The notes under the pieces: model-generated | Databases searched by the model: none | Told to the model about the DNA's origin: nothing | Seen by the model: the letters and a program-made list of their open reading frames with translations, nothing else | Translations under genes and position numbers: made by a program | Assembly: GCA_020201035.1 (NCBI GenBank) | Contig: JAIVHO010000037.1 | Coordinates: 58,810-122,809, forward strand | Direction: 5' to 3' | DNA from: Bacteroidales bacterium | Lineage (GTDB): Bacteria > Bacteroidota > Bacteroidia > Bacteroidales > VadinHA17 | DNA length: 64,000 nucleotides | Shown here: positions 45,312 through 54,702 of the stretch, one piece after another | Layout of the letters: each line of letters begins with the position of its first letter | Position numbering within the stretch: position 1 is the stretch's first letter

Positions 45312-45482
45312 TCAGTCAAGAATATTATTCAGTATAATATAGAGAAGCAGTCCCCCGACAATAAATACGCCGCTCAGTATAAGAAGGGTGTTATTTTCGA
45401 GTCTGGAAAACTCGGAATATGCGAGAATAATAACTCCAGCAATCACAAAAAGGATACCGGATCTTTTAAATAACGTTTTCAT
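45312..45482 (-). CDS. 56-residue two-helix membrane protein
   Basis: Missed by the ORF track because of length. The product starts MKTLFKRSGILFVIAGVIIL, continues AYSEFSRLENNTLL and ends YIILNNILD: two hydrophobic helices with a short charged turn and a basic N-terminus, a credible small inner-membrane protein. I know no function. It lies between the Crp/Fnr gene and ruvB, downstream of ruvB on the same strand, with a 229-base AT-rich gap that holds nothing else I can support. Confidence 0.6.
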   Translation of the reverse strand: MKTLFKRSGILFVIAGVIILAYSEFSRLENNTLLILSGVFIVGGLLLYIILNNILD

Positions 45483-45711
45483 TCGTTCGAAATTTTTTTA
45501 TTACCTGACAATAAAATTATTGAATACTTTTATTTTAACGATCTTATATAATCTCTGTTTCAATAAATAATTCACTGCAACAAATATCTGAAAAGCGGCA
45601 TCTATTATTCTGTTTATTAAAACAAATACTTTTATTATCAACTGTTTATAACAATCAGATATATCAAAAAACCAATAACTAAATATACGTATTCGCTGAA
45701 ACTTTGCAAAT

Positions 45712-46734
45712 TTAAAACAATAATCCTGTATCTCCCGTTTTATGTTTTCCAAGATGTTTCCAGGCACTTTCCGTTGCTTCCCTTCCCCTGGGGGTTCTTT
45801 TTATATATCCCTCCTTTATCAGAAAAGGTTCATAAACCTCTTCTATTGTTCCGCTGTCTTCACCCACTGCAGTAGCGATTGTTGTTAGTCCGACCGGACC
45901 GCCGCCGAATTTTTCAATTATTACTGCAAGTATCTTATTATCCATCTCATCCAGGCCATGTCTGTCGATATTAAGTGCATCAAGTGAATACCTTGTAATC
46001 TCCAGATCAATTTTTCCGTTGCCCTTTACCTGTGCAAAATCACGAACCCTTCTCAGGAGAGAGTTTGCTATTCTGGGGGTGCCCCTGCTCCGTCCGGCAA
46101 TTTCAGCTGCCGCATTATCTTCTATTTCAACCCTCAGTATGGATGATGATCTTTTAACTATTCCTTTCAGCACCACTGCATCATAATATTCAAGGTGCAT
46201 CCTTATCCCGAACCGTGCTCTCAGGGGGCTTGTAAGCAGACCTGATCTGGTTGTTGCACCTATAAGCGTAAAAGGATTAAGTGTAAGCTGAACTGATCTG
46301 GCACTCGGTCCCTTATCAATCATAATATCAATCTGGTAATCCTCCATAGCCGAATAGAGATACTCTTCAACAACCGGAGACAACCTGTGAATTTCATCAA
46401 TAAAGAGCACATCCCTCTCTTCCAGCGTGGTCAGCAATCCGGCCAGATCGCCCGGTTTATCCAGAACAGGTCCGGATGTAACCTTAATATTTACATTCAG
46501 TTCATGTCCGATAATTGATGCCAGAGTTGTTTTACCCAGTCCGGGCGGACCATGAAGCAGAACATGATCCAGTGCTTCATCACGCTGATTTGCAGCAGTA
46601 ACAAACACTTTAAGGTTATCAACTATCCTGAGCTGTCCTTTAAAATCTTTAAAAGACAGAGGCCTGAGTCGTTTTTCATACTCTTGGTCTACTGCAGAAA
46701 GGTTATCACTGCGGGGTATTAAATCATTATTCAT
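45712..46734 (-). CDS. ruvB: Holliday junction DNA helicase RuvB
   Basis: A 340-residue AAA+ motor of branch migration. Walker [13 protein letters not shown], Walker [11 protein letters not shown], sensor 1 [19 protein letters not shown], arginine finger region and the C-terminal winged helix ([19 protein letters not shown]). Complete. ruvA is not adjacent. It follows the MORN gene by 13 bases on the same strand. Confidence 0.97.
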   Translation of the reverse strand: MNNDLIPRSDNLSAVDQEYEKRLRPLSFKDFKGQLRIVDNLKVFVTAANQRDEALDHVLLHGPPGLGKTTLASIIGHELNVNIKVTSGPVLDKPGDLAGLLTTLEERDVLFIDEIHRLSPVVEEYLYSAMEDYQIDIMIDKGPSARSVQLTLNPFTLIGATTRSGLLTSPLRARFGIRMHLEYYDAVVLKGIVKRSSSILRVEIEDNAAAEIAGRSRGTPRIANSLLRRVRDFAQVKGNGKIDLEITRYSLDALNIDRHGLDEMDNKILAVIIEKFGGGPVGLTTIATAVGEDSGTIEEVYEPFLIKEGYIKRTPRGREATESAWKHLGKHKTGDTGLLF

Positions 46735-46747
46735 CTCTTCTTCCTGT

Positions 46748-48301
46748 CTATCTAATAAGCCTTACACCACTATCGGGAAGATTAATTCTTACCCCGTTTA
46801 TCCTCACCTCAATATCATTTTTATATGCAATTGTCATAAATACATTACCCTCGGTATCATACTTTTTCCAGGTTTTCTCCCTTATACCGGAGGAATAGTA
46901 CTGCTCTTCAGCCACCCTGCCGTTATCCCTGTAGTAAAAATGATAGCCGTCAGGATTTCCCTGTAAATATTTTCCCCTGTAAAGAAGATTTCCTTCGGTA
47001 TCAAAATATTTCCACTCCCCGTCACGAAGACCCATAATATAGCTTCCCTCTTCACGGTGATCTCCGACAGTATATACCCAGTGCCCATTCCTTTCACCAT
47101 CTGTATAGCTTCCGCTGCTGATCAATGATCCGTCCCTTGCATATTCGGCAAAGGATCCGTCTCTTTTTCCCTGAAAATACTCCTCCTCCCTTAAAACAGA
47201 CCCGTCATCATAATACCACACCCATCGACCATCCTCCCTGCCATTACGATATGACCCCAGCTGCACTGTTTCACCCTTTTCATTAAAAAAGCGCCACAGA
47301 CCGCTACGTCTGTTTGCACTATATGACCCTGTTTCCTTTACCCCGCCATCCGGGAATAAATTTTTCCACTCACCCTGTCGGTTTCCCTCTTCATCAACAA
47401 TACCTTCAGACACTTTAACACCCTTATCATTGAATATAAACGACGATATAACATTTCCTTTTCCATCATATTCCCTGTGTACACCTACCGGAATTCCCTC
47501 CCTGTAAGGTCCGCTGAAAATAAGATTTCCATTATTATCATACCTGTTAACCACTTCTATATCAGGATCATCATCCACGCTCTCCTCTACAATTACCCCA
47601 TTATCATATAACATTGTAAGTGTAAGAATGCCCCTGCTGTCATACTCCTTATAGTATCCGTGCATCATATCGTTCCGGTAGGTAACCTCGCTTTTAACAG
47701 TTCCCCCCGGATAAAACTCAACCCACTCCCCCTGTTTAAGGCCATCACCATCATACCTGTTAATTCTCCTTCTGGCAGTTAAAAAATCGTTCCTGTATTC
47801 GTAAAGGGTTATTATTCTGCCATTTCTGTCATACTCCCTTGACAAACCCTCTTTTTTACCATTGCTGTATGGTATTGTTAGCATTAATCCTCCGTCAGGA
47901 AAATATTGTCTGCCTATACCTTCCCTTCTGTCACCAGCATATAATTCCCTTGACCATATATACAATCCAAAAACGTTATCTCTCTTATATTTAATATAAT
48001 ATCCGCTTTTCCTACCAAGAACATAATCTATTTTTTCAAGCGTATCACCTGTCTGAGTATAAAAAACCCATACACTGTCGAGAAGAAAATTGCGCCTGTT
48101 TCCTTCTGATTTGAGAACACCGGTAACATAATAACTTTTCCAGTATCCATCAGGTTTGCCGTCTCTTATTGTACCTTCACTTGAGATTGCACCATTTGGA
48201 TAATTGAATACATGGTAGCCATCCTTCAGATCAATATTCTGTGCAAAAGCAGATAGACCCGAACAGAACAAAAGCATCAGTATAAGAACAGGTTTTGGCA
48301 T
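46748..48301 (-). CDS. MORN/YwqK repeat protein, exported
   Basis: A 517-residue protein with a signal peptide ([19 protein letters not shown]) and roughly 18 tandem beta-hairpin repeats of the MORN_2/YwqK type, such as [17 protein letters not shown] and [19 protein letters not shown]. No catalytic domain is visible. Databases often label these 'toxin-antitoxin system YwqK family antitoxin', but there is no toxin gene here. Probably a periplasmic or surface binding scaffold. Adjacent to nadA (1-base gap) and ruvB. Confidence 0.88.
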   Translation of the reverse strand: MPKPVLILMLLFCSGLSAFAQNIDLKDGYHVFNYPNGAISSEGTIRDGKPDGYWKSYYVTGVLKSEGNRRNFLLDSVWVFYTQTGDTLEKIDYVLGRKSGYYIKYKRDNVFGLYIWSRELYAGDRREGIGRQYFPDGGLMLTIPYSNGKKEGLSREYDRNGRIITLYEYRNDFLTARRRINRYDGDGLKQGEWVEFYPGGTVKSEVTYRNDMMHGYYKEYDSRGILTLTMLYDNGVIVEESVDDDPDIEVVNRYDNNGNLIFSGPYREGIPVGVHREYDGKGNVISSFIFNDKGVKVSEGIVDEEGNRQGEWKNLFPDGGVKETGSYSANRRSGLWRFFNEKGETVQLGSYRNGREDGRWVWYYDDGSVLREEEYFQGKRDGSFAEYARDGSLISSGSYTDGERNGHWVYTVGDHREEGSYIMGLRDGEWKYFDTEGNLLYRGKYLQGNPDGYHFYYRDNGRVAEEQYYSSGIREKTWKKYDTEGNVFMTIAYKNDIEVRINGVRINLPDSGVRLIR

Positions 48302-48302
48302 A

Positions 48303-49298
48303 CTATAGACCCAGTTTATCAGAAATTTCGAGCATTCTCCTTATTGGCATCGCGGCCCTTTCCATTATTGATTCATCAATGAATACTTCAGGCTCTTCAA
48401 ATTTAAGAGTATTATATATCTTTTCAACTGTTATAAGCTTCATAAAATTACATTCACTGCAACCGCAACTTGAGTCTGTTGAAGGTGCAGGAATATAGGT
48501 TTTTTCCGGACATGATTTATTCATCTGGTGTATTATTCCAGGTTCAGTACCTACAATATACTTCATTGATTTATCCTTTTTAACAAATGATAGAAGAGCT
48601 CCGGTTGATCCAATAAAATCTGCCACCATTCTTACAGGCAATTTGCACTCCGGATGCACAATAACAGATGCATCGGGATTCTCCTTTTTCAATTTTATAA
48701 TTCCCTCCAGACTAAACTCTTCATGAACATGGCATGCTCCGTCCCATATTAGCATATCCCTGTTAACCATTCGTGCAATATAATTTCCAAGGTTTCTGTC
48801 GGGAGCAAATATCAGTTTTTCCTCCGCTGGTAATGACTCCACTATTTTAAAAGCGTTTGTACTGGTGCAGATGATATCACTCATCGCTTTTATTTCTGAT
48901 GATGAATTAACATATGTAATAACGGTTCTGCCTGGATTATCATCAAGAAATTTCCTGAATTCCACATGATCACAGGAGTCGGCAAGAGAGCAGCCGGCAT
49001 TGGTATCCGGAATCAGGACTTTTTTACCAGGTGCAAGGAGCTTTGCCGTTTCAGCCATAAAATTGACGCCGGCAAACAAAATAATTTCAGCATCTGCCTT
49101 TTCCGCAGCCCTAGAAAGTGCCAAACTATCTCCTACATAATCTGCTATATCCTGTATATCACCGGTTTGATAATAGTGTGCAAGAATAATTGCATTTTTC
49201 TCACTCCTCATTCTTTTTATCTCATCTTTTATATTTAATGACGGATCTACAGGTAAATCAATATATCCCTTTTTATAACTATCCTTATTTTTAAACAT
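48303..49298 (-). CDS. nadA: Quinolinate synthase
   Basis: A 331-residue 4Fe-4S enzyme that condenses iminoaspartate with DHAP to quinolinate in NAD synthesis. AIILAHYYQTGDIQDIADYVGDS is the first substrate loop. Cluster cysteines are in NAGCSLADSC (first), GACHVHEEF (second) and STDSSCGCSECNFMKL (third). No nadB or nadC is adjacent. It is the last minus-strand gene before the AT-rich intergenic region. Confidence 0.96.
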   Translation of the reverse strand: MFKNKDSYKKGYIDLPVDPSLNIKDEIKRMRSEKNAIILAHYYQTGDIQDIADYVGDSLALSRAAEKADAEIILFAGVNFMAETAKLLAPGKKVLIPDTNAGCSLADSCDHVEFRKFLDDNPGRTVITYVNSSSEIKAMSDIICTSTNAFKIVESLPAEEKLIFAPDRNLGNYIARMVNRDMLIWDGACHVHEEFSLEGIIKLKKENPDASVIVHPECKLPVRMVADFIGSTGALLSFVKKDKSMKYIVGTEPGIIHQMNKSCPEKTYIPAPSTDSSCGCSECNFMKLITVEKIYNTLKFEEPEVFIDESIMERAAMPIRRMLEISDKLGL

Positions 49299-49894
49299 TA
49301 TAGTATTAATATATATTAATTTAAATTTATTATATAATGATATATATATGCTGTTGAAACTGTTTAAAGAATTGAGTAAAAACTGTTGTTTATTGACTGT
49401 TCAAAAATTAAAAAACACCTTATAAACAGATCAAAAATTATACCTTTTATGATTATCAATCGGTTATTGAGTTTATCAACAACGGTTAATCATAGTATCC
49501 GGTAATATCTTTAAATGCAAAAATAGATGTTTTGTTGTTTATAAGCAGTTAAAAGAACTGTTTTATAAATTGCTGGTTTCTACTTGCTATTATTGAAGTT
49601 TTTATTATATGAAAATGCGGATCTTTTTTAAAAGGAATTTTTTTCACCAGTTTTTAAGGTTTATCAACAACATTTTAATAGATGTCTGTTAATGATGTAT
49701 CCTGTTAAGAGAAGAGCAAGATTTAATTAAGAAATTAACGGATTTTTTTTTTTCTCCTTTTATTAAACAAAACAAGGGTTACAGTTGTTGCCTTGCTGTT
49801 ATCATATTGGTACCATAAAAGTATTCTTTATGAATTCAAATAAGCATTAAATTTGTTGGTATATTTAATAAATGGTAACTAATAAAGTAAGGTT
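49299..49894. other. AT-rich intergenic region, candidate oriC
   Basis: 596 bases without a gene, very AT-rich, between nadA (minus) and rpiB (plus). It contains TTATCAACA at 49473-49481 and 49661-49669, TTATAAACA at 49420-49428 and (inverted) 49536-49544: DnaA-box-like sequences. There are also long T runs (49742-49753). Gene orientation is mainly minus for 22 kb to the left and mainly plus to the right, as expected of leading-strand bias at an origin, and parS lies 18 kb away. dnaA is not in the window. This is inference only. Confidence 0.4.
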
Positions 49895-50347
49895 TTGAAT
49901 ATCAAAAGAGTAGCAATAGCAGCAGATCATGCAGGCTTTCCTGTGAAGGAGGCGGTAAAGTTCTATCTTATAAAGAGCGGATACGAGGTAAAGGATTATG
50001 GCACTTATTCGAAGGAGAGTGTTGATTATCCTGATTTTGCACATCCGCTTGCAAAAGCGGTTGAGAACCATAAGCATGATATAGGAATTACTGTTTGCGG
50101 AAGCGGAAATGGTATAAACATGACAGCAAACAAGTATCAGGGAATAAGATCTGCTCTTTGCTGGAATGAGGAGATAAGCAGACTGGCAAGAGCTCATAAT
50201 GATGCAAATATCTGTGCTATACCCGGAAGATTTGTTTCTGAATCAGAGGCTGAACTTATTGTAAAAACCTTCCTTAATACAGACTTTGATGGAGGCAGGC
50301 ACAGCGCCAGAATTGCAAAAATTGTTGGTAAACGACACGTTTTATGA
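49895..50347 (+). CDS. rpiB: Ribose-5-phosphate isomerase B
   Basis: A 150-residue RpiB of the pentose phosphate pathway. IAADHAGFPVKEAV, catalytic Cys in ITVCGSGNGINMTANK, and GIRSALCWNEEISRLARAHNDANI are all as in the family. It begins with TTG 49895 (MNIKRVAIAADHAG), with no ATG available before the conserved strand. It overlaps the Rrf2 gene by 4 bases (ATGA). Confidence 0.95.
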   Translation: MNIKRVAIAADHAGFPVKEAVKFYLIKSGYEVKDYGTYSKESVDYPDFAHPLAKAVENHKHDIGITVCGSGNGINMTANKYQGIRSALCWNEEISRLARAHNDANICAIPGRFVSESEAELIVKTFLNTDFDGGRHSARIAKIVGKRHVL

Positions 50348-50784
50348 TTTCCAACAGCAGCAGATATGGGATAAGAGCCGTTGTATATATTGCCGGAAAA
50401 ACGAGGAAGAATGAAAATCTCGGAATAAAGCAGATAGCGGGTGATCTTGATCTGCCGATGCCATTTCTTGCAAAAATTCTGCAGACACTTGCACGCCGGA
50501 AAATATTGTTATCGTATAAGGGTCCTCATGGCGGGTTTGCTCTTGCGCGGCAGCCGTCAGATATTTTGCTGACAGATGTAGTAGAGGCAATTGATGGAAA
50601 GGATGTATTTTCAAGATGTATATTGCATAATGAAAATTGTAAAAGCGCTGACTTTAATAAGTCTCCGTGTACTCTTCATGGAGAATATGTTGTTTTACGC
50701 CAGAAGATAAAGACTCTCTTTATGGAAAGAAGTATTCTGGATCTTGTACAAAAGGCTGCACAGTCTGATGATATACTTTTATAA
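50344..50784 (+). CDS. Rrf2-family transcriptional regulator
   Basis: A 146-residue winged-helix regulator: SRYGIRAVVYIAGK, HTH (LGIKQIAGDLDLPMPFLAKILQTLARRKILLSY) and the wing GPHGGFALARQPSDILLTDVVEAIDG. A three-cysteine cluster, C-x6-C-x9-C, follows at ~93-110 (RCILHNENCKSADFNKSPC), the usual Fe-S site region of IscR/NsrR-type sensors. Embedded between rpiB and hemW, so redox or iron-linked control of heme/radical-SAM activity is plausible. Confidence 0.92.
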   Translation: MISNSSRYGIRAVVYIAGKTRKNENLGIKQIAGDLDLPMPFLAKILQTLARRKILLSYKGPHGGFALARQPSDILLTDVVEAIDGKDVFSRCILHNENCKSADFNKSPCTLHGEYVVLRQKIKTLFMERSILDLVQKAAQSDDILL

Positions 50785-50795
50785 ATAGGTGTTCC

Positions 50796-51923
50796 ATGGC
50801 AGGTATCTACATTCATATTCCTTTCTGCAAAAAGCGGTGTCACTACTGTGATTTTTACAAGACCACAAATATGGAGTTAATGTCATTGTGCGTTTTTGCT
50901 CTTGCCAGAGAGATGGAGTTACGATCCGATTATCTGGAGGGAAAAGAGATAGAAACAATTTATGTTGGCGGAGGAACCCCTTCTCTCTTACACAGGAAAC
51001 AGGCACATCTTATACTGGAAAGTATAAAGACCCGATTTAAAACTGCAAATAATACCGAGATTACAATAGAAGTTAACCCGGAAGATATTACACCAACTGT
51101 TGCCGGGGATCTGATTAAAACAGGATTTAACAGGGTAAGTGTAGGGGTTCAGTCGTGGAATAACAAAGTTCTGAGATCAATGAACCGGCGACATACATGC
51201 AGGCAGGCCCACAGGGCTATAGATAACCTTCAGGATGCAGGTTTTACCAATATTTCCCTTGATCTTATTTACGGCATACCCGGATTAACCAGTCAGGAGT
51301 GGGAGGCAGATCTTGATATTACATTTAAAAAGAATATAAAACATCTCAGCTGCTATCATCTTACTATTGAGCCGAGCACTGTTTTTGGCTCCATGAAAGA
51401 GAAGGGCCTGCTCTCCGAGATAGATGAGGAGGAGAGTGAAAGACAATTCTCCATTCTTACCACCCGAACCAGGGAAATGGGGTTTGTCCACTACGAGATC
51501 TCAAATTTTTGTCTTGAAGGGTATTATTCAAAACATAACAGGGGATACTGGGAGCAGAGTCATTATCTTGGTATTGGTCCGTCAGCTCACAGTTTTAACG
51601 GCTATTCCCGGGAGTGGAATATAAGTGATATAAGGGGTTATTTAAAATCTATAGGAATGGATTTGGTGCCGTCAGAGAGAGAGATTCTGGATGAAGGAAT
51701 GAAGTATAATGAATATATTATGACCTCCCTGAGAACAATGTGGGGAATTGAACCGGCTTATATAGATGCTGAATTCGGGAAGGAAATGTATGATTATCTT
51801 ATAAATATGGCCAGCCGGTATTTCCGGTACGGCTTATTAGAAAAAGTAAGCAATGGCAGAATTGTTCTTACCACGCAGGGCAAAATGACCGCCGACAATA
51901 TTATAAAAGGCCTGATGAAATAG
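50796..51923 (+). CDS. hemW: Heme chaperone HemW (radical SAM, HemN-like)
   Basis: A 375-residue radical SAM protein. IHIPFCKKRCHYCDFYKT holds the CxxxCxxC cluster motif; GGGTPSLL, EVNPEDITP and RVSVGVQSWNNKVL follow. The short N-terminus, lacking HemN's extra residues, identifies it as HemW (heme delivery), often misnamed coproporphyrinogen oxidase. It follows the Rrf2 gene after 11 bases, and a hairpin repeat begins 5 bases after its stop. Confidence 0.92.
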   Translation: MAGIYIHIPFCKKRCHYCDFYKTTNMELMSLCVFALAREMELRSDYLEGKEIETIYVGGGTPSLLHRKQAHLILESIKTRFKTANNTEITIEVNPEDITPTVAGDLIKTGFNRVSVGVQSWNNKVLRSMNRRHTCRQAHRAIDNLQDAGFTNISLDLIYGIPGLTSQEWEADLDITFKKNIKHLSCYHLTIEPSTVFGSMKEKGLLSEIDEEESERQFSILTTRTREMGFVHYEISNFCLEGYYSKHNRGYWEQSHYLGIGPSAHSFNGYSREWNISDIRGYLKSIGMDLVPSEREILDEGMKYNEYIMTSLRTMWGIEPAYIDAEFGKEMYDYLINMASRYFRYGLLEKVSNGRIVLTTQGKMTADNIIKGLMK

Positions 51924-51928
51924 GCTTC

Positions 51929-52039
51929 AATCCACCTTCGCGTTCCGCTTCGGCGGACGAGAGAGTGTGGTTAAATTCCCCGGGGCTTGCCCCGGAAAGA
52001 AGGGTCCAGGGCTTGCCCTGGGGTATAATACCATTTATT
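51929..52039 (+). repeat. Dispersed triple-hairpin repeat, copy 3
   Basis: A full-length copy (111 bases) immediately after the hemW stop. It may serve as terminator or mRNA 3' stabiliser between the convergent hemW and coiled-coil genes. Confidence 0.9.
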
Positions 52040-52054
52040 CAGAGTTTTTTGCCA

Positions 52055-52963
52055 CTATTTAAGCATAAAACTTCCGGTACCTATAAGTTCTCCCTCCAGG
52101 TAAAGTTCAACACTGTAGGTTCCCTCGATAAAGTCACCGTTGTTATCAACATATATACACACTTCCACATCCTGATTGAGATAGTCAACCGTTCGGCTTT
52201 CCGTGTATATAAGATTTTCACCTCCAGCCTGAAAAACATTATCCGGAGAAACAGTAACAAGCAGGGAGTCGGGTCGTAAAACTCTCATATATATTGTTTT
52301 GCTTCCGGCCTCGACAATAGCATTCTCCCTTAAAGTAAAACAAACCATCAGATTGACCATTCTGGATATACGGTCAGTCTCCTTTCTTCTCTGATTAAGA
52401 GGGGTAGGGCGAATGTCCTTTGCCTGAATAACGGAGGCAATCTCCACCTTGGTTGAAAGTTCCTCCCTTACCTTTGAAAGCTCCTGGTTGGATTGTTCAA
52501 AACGGCTTATCTGTTCCTTTATTTCAATATTTTCCGCCACCAGCAGTTTATTCCTTGTATTAAGGGAATCTATCTGTACAATATAGCTTTTCATAATATC
52601 TCTCATGGTACCTATTTCCTTCTTATAGGTACGTATCAGCTGTGCATTTGATGCATTTATTGAGAGGAGCCTCTCTATCTTCTCCTGTTCTTCAACCAGC
52701 TTGGCATTGAGGGTATCATTATTGGTTTTCAGGGTATCATACCCGTGCATAAGCAGAACAAGTTCATTTGCCAGGGAATCTTTCTCCTCTGTAAGGACAT
52801 TCTCCATTTCAACCATATTGTTCTTTTGCACAAAATAGAGTATGCCTACAGCAATAAGCGCGGTTGCAAGGATTGCGGTTGTAACAAACAGTATTACCGG
52901 GGTTTTGCTCCTGGCTGGTTTAATGTTTCCCCCTTTTTCACTATTAGCAGGTTGGTTTTCCAT
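52055..52963 (-). CDS. Membrane-anchored coiled-coil protein
   Basis: A 302-residue protein I do not recognise by name. N-terminal ~20 residues are polar, then one helix (ILFVTTAILATALIAVGILYF), then a long coiled coil (~50-180) and a beta-rich C-terminal domain (VNLMVCFTLRENAIVEAGSK to the end). The C-terminal domain may bind partners in the periplasm. Such proteins occur widely in Bacteroidota with unknown role. Own promoter at 52992; convergent with hemW. Confidence 0.75.
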   Translation of the reverse strand: MENQPANSEKGGNIKPARSKTPVILFVTTAILATALIAVGILYFVQKNNMVEMENVLTEEKDSLANELVLLMHGYDTLKTNNDTLNAKLVEEQEKIERLLSINASNAQLIRTYKKEIGTMRDIMKSYIVQIDSLNTRNKLLVAENIEIKEQISRFEQSNQELSKVREELSTKVEIASVIQAKDIRPTPLNQRRKETDRISRMVNLMVCFTLRENAIVEAGSKTIYMRVLRPDSLLVTVSPDNVFQAGGENLIYTESRTVDYLNQDVEVCIYVDNNGDFIEGTYSVELYLEGELIGTGSFMLK

Positions 52964-52991
52964 ATCTTAATCTATTTAATTTGGAACAATA

Positions 52992-52999
52992 CAAAGATA
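52992..52999 (-). promoter_or_regulatory. -7 element for the coiled-coil protein gene
   Basis: TATCTTTG on the minus strand, 29 bases before the start. Confidence 0.6.
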
Positions 53000-53136
53000 C
53001 AAAATTTTACTCCTATGGGTTTTATTATTAAACTAAAAGTACTATTGCCATAACGGACCCTTATCAGGGTTAACAACTTTTAATAAATATTGACATCCGC
53101 TGGTTCCGGGAATTGAACGATTAAAATCATTTGGCC

Positions 53137-53144
53137 TACTTTTG
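53137..53144 (+). promoter_or_regulatory. -7 element for the PurF-like gene
   Basis: TACTTTTG, with ATTG at 53112-53115 as a -33 half. It lies 115 bases upstream of the ATG, placing hairpin repeat copy 4 in the leader RNA. Confidence 0.55.
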
Positions 53145-53159
53145 AACCATCCGTTATTA

Positions 53160-53244
53160 AATAAATGGTATTATACCCCAGGGCAAGCCCCGGGGAATTT
53201 AACCACACCCTCTCGTCCGCCGAAGCGGAACGCGAAGGTGGATT
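53160..53244 (-). repeat. Dispersed triple-hairpin repeat, copy 4 (inverted, shortened)
   Basis: Inverse orientation, 85 bases. Compared with the full copies it lacks 26 bases. Its second hairpin is a hybrid, CCGGGGCTTGCCCTGGGG, as if recombination occurred between the two GGGCTTGCCC segments of the element. It ends 14 bases before the start codon of the PurF-like gene. Confidence 0.88.
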
Positions 53245-53258
53245 AAAAAATAAATTAT

Positions 53259-54662
53259 ATGAGTGGATTTTTTGGGGCCATATCGAGCAACGACACGGTT
53301 AATGATGTTTTTTATGGAACGGATTATCATTCACATCTGGGGACAAGAAGGGCGGGGATGGTATTTTATAACACCGATTCCGGTTTCAGAAGGTCTATCC
53401 ATAACATTGAAAACGGCTGGTTCAGGACTAAATTTGAGGATGAGCTGGCCGGTTTCCGTGGAAATTCGGGTATGGGTGTAATAAGCGATACTGATCCCCA
53501 GCCAATTCTTTTTAATTCACATCTGGGACGGTTTGCCATATCTACGGTAAGCAGGATAATTAACCTACAGGAGCTGGAGGATGCATTCCTGAAGAAAAGA
53601 AATCATTTTACAGAGAATTTTGAGGGCAATGTTAATCCGACCGAGATGGTTGCAAGCCTGATATGTGAGGAGGATAACTGGGTTGACGGAATTGAGAATG
53701 TGTATGACAAGATAAGGGGGTCATGTTCAATGATTATCTTAACAGGTAACTCAATTATTGCAGCCAGGGATAAGCTGGGTCGCACACCTGTCGTCATTGG
53801 CAAGAGGGAGGATGGTTATGCGGTGGCTTCCGAATCGTCATCTTTTCCAAATCTGGGATATGAAACGGAATATTTTCCGGGGGCGGGAGAGATTATAGAA
53901 ATAACGGCCGAAGGTTATACAACACTTAAACCGGCAGGCACCAGAATGCAGGTTTGTGCTTTTCTCTGGGTTTATTATGGTTATCCTCCATCCTGTTATG
54001 AAGGAATAAATGTTGAACAGTGCAGATACAGGTGCGGTGCCGCACTTGCCCGTCGTGACAGTATTGATGCCGATTTTGTATGTGGCATCCCCGATTCCGG
54101 CGTGGGACATGCCGTTGGATATTCCAATGAGAGGGGGATACCATATATGAGGGCTTACTCCAAGTATACACCAACATGGCCAAGAAGCTTTATGCCACAG
54201 AATCAGTCTATGCGTTCACTGGTTGCTAAGATGAAGTTAATACCCAATCGTGGTATAATTGAGGGAAAAAGAATGATATTTTGCGATGACTCCATTGTCA
54301 GGGGCACACAGCTTAAGGATAACGCCGTTGATCTAAGGAATGCCGGGGCCGGGGAGGTACATATGAGAATAGCATGTCCACCGCTTCTATACCCGTGTGA
54401 TTTCCTCAATTTTTCTCAGTCGCGCAGCACCCTTGAACTTGCAACCCGCACGGCAATATCACAGCTTGAAGGTTCTGAGAAAAACCTTAACCTGTATGCC
54501 GATTCAAAAACTGAAAGATACCATGATATGGTTAATAAGATAGCTTCCAATCTGGGTATAGACTCTCTTATTTATCAGGAGCTTGATGATCTGGTTGAGG
54601 CAATAGGTATTCCGCGGGAGAATCTCTGTACCCATTGCTGGGATTCAGCAAGTTATTTCTGA
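53259..54662 (+). CDS. PurF paralog lacking the catalytic glutaminase cysteine
   Basis: A 467-residue protein with the amidophosphoribosyltransferase architecture: Ntn glutaminase domain (~1-230) and PRTase domain with the PRPP motif IFCDDSIVRGTQLK (~347-360). In PurF the processed N-terminal Cys is the nucleophile; here the start is MSGFFGAISSNDTVND, with Ser at that place. YGTDYHSHLGTRRAG is intact. It therefore probably cannot use glutamine, but may still bind PRPP. A cysteine-bearing PurF is not in this window. The C-terminus ENLCTHCWDSASYF is conserved in PurF. Confidence 0.85.
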   Translation: MSGFFGAISSNDTVNDVFYGTDYHSHLGTRRAGMVFYNTDSGFRRSIHNIENGWFRTKFEDELAGFRGNSGMGVISDTDPQPILFNSHLGRFAISTVSRIINLQELEDAFLKKRNHFTENFEGNVNPTEMVASLICEEDNWVDGIENVYDKIRGSCSMIILTGNSIIAARDKLGRTPVVIGKREDGYAVASESSSFPNLGYETEYFPGAGEIIEITAEGYTTLKPAGTRMQVCAFLWVYYGYPPSCYEGINVEQCRYRCGAALARRDSIDADFVCGIPDSGVGHAVGYSNERGIPYMRAYSKYTPTWPRSFMPQNQSMRSLVAKMKLIPNRGIIEGKRMIFCDDSIVRGTQLKDNAVDLRNAGAGEVHMRIACPPLLYPCDFLNFSQSRSTLELATRTAISQLEGSEKNLNLYADSKTERYHDMVNKIASNLGIDSLIYQELDDLVEAIGIPRENLCTHCWDSASYF

Positions 54663-54702
54663 GAAAACCCTGCTGACAGGGTGTAAAGGAGTTAAAGCCG
54701 GA

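Noticed and set aside
45388-45570. 60-residue plus-strand ORF
   Set aside because: Antisense to the 56-residue membrane protein; AT-rich low-complexity translation.
46748-48301. YwqK 'antitoxin' as evidence of a toxin-antitoxin system
   Set aside because: There is no partner toxin; the protein is an exported MORN-repeat scaffold beside nadA and ruvB.
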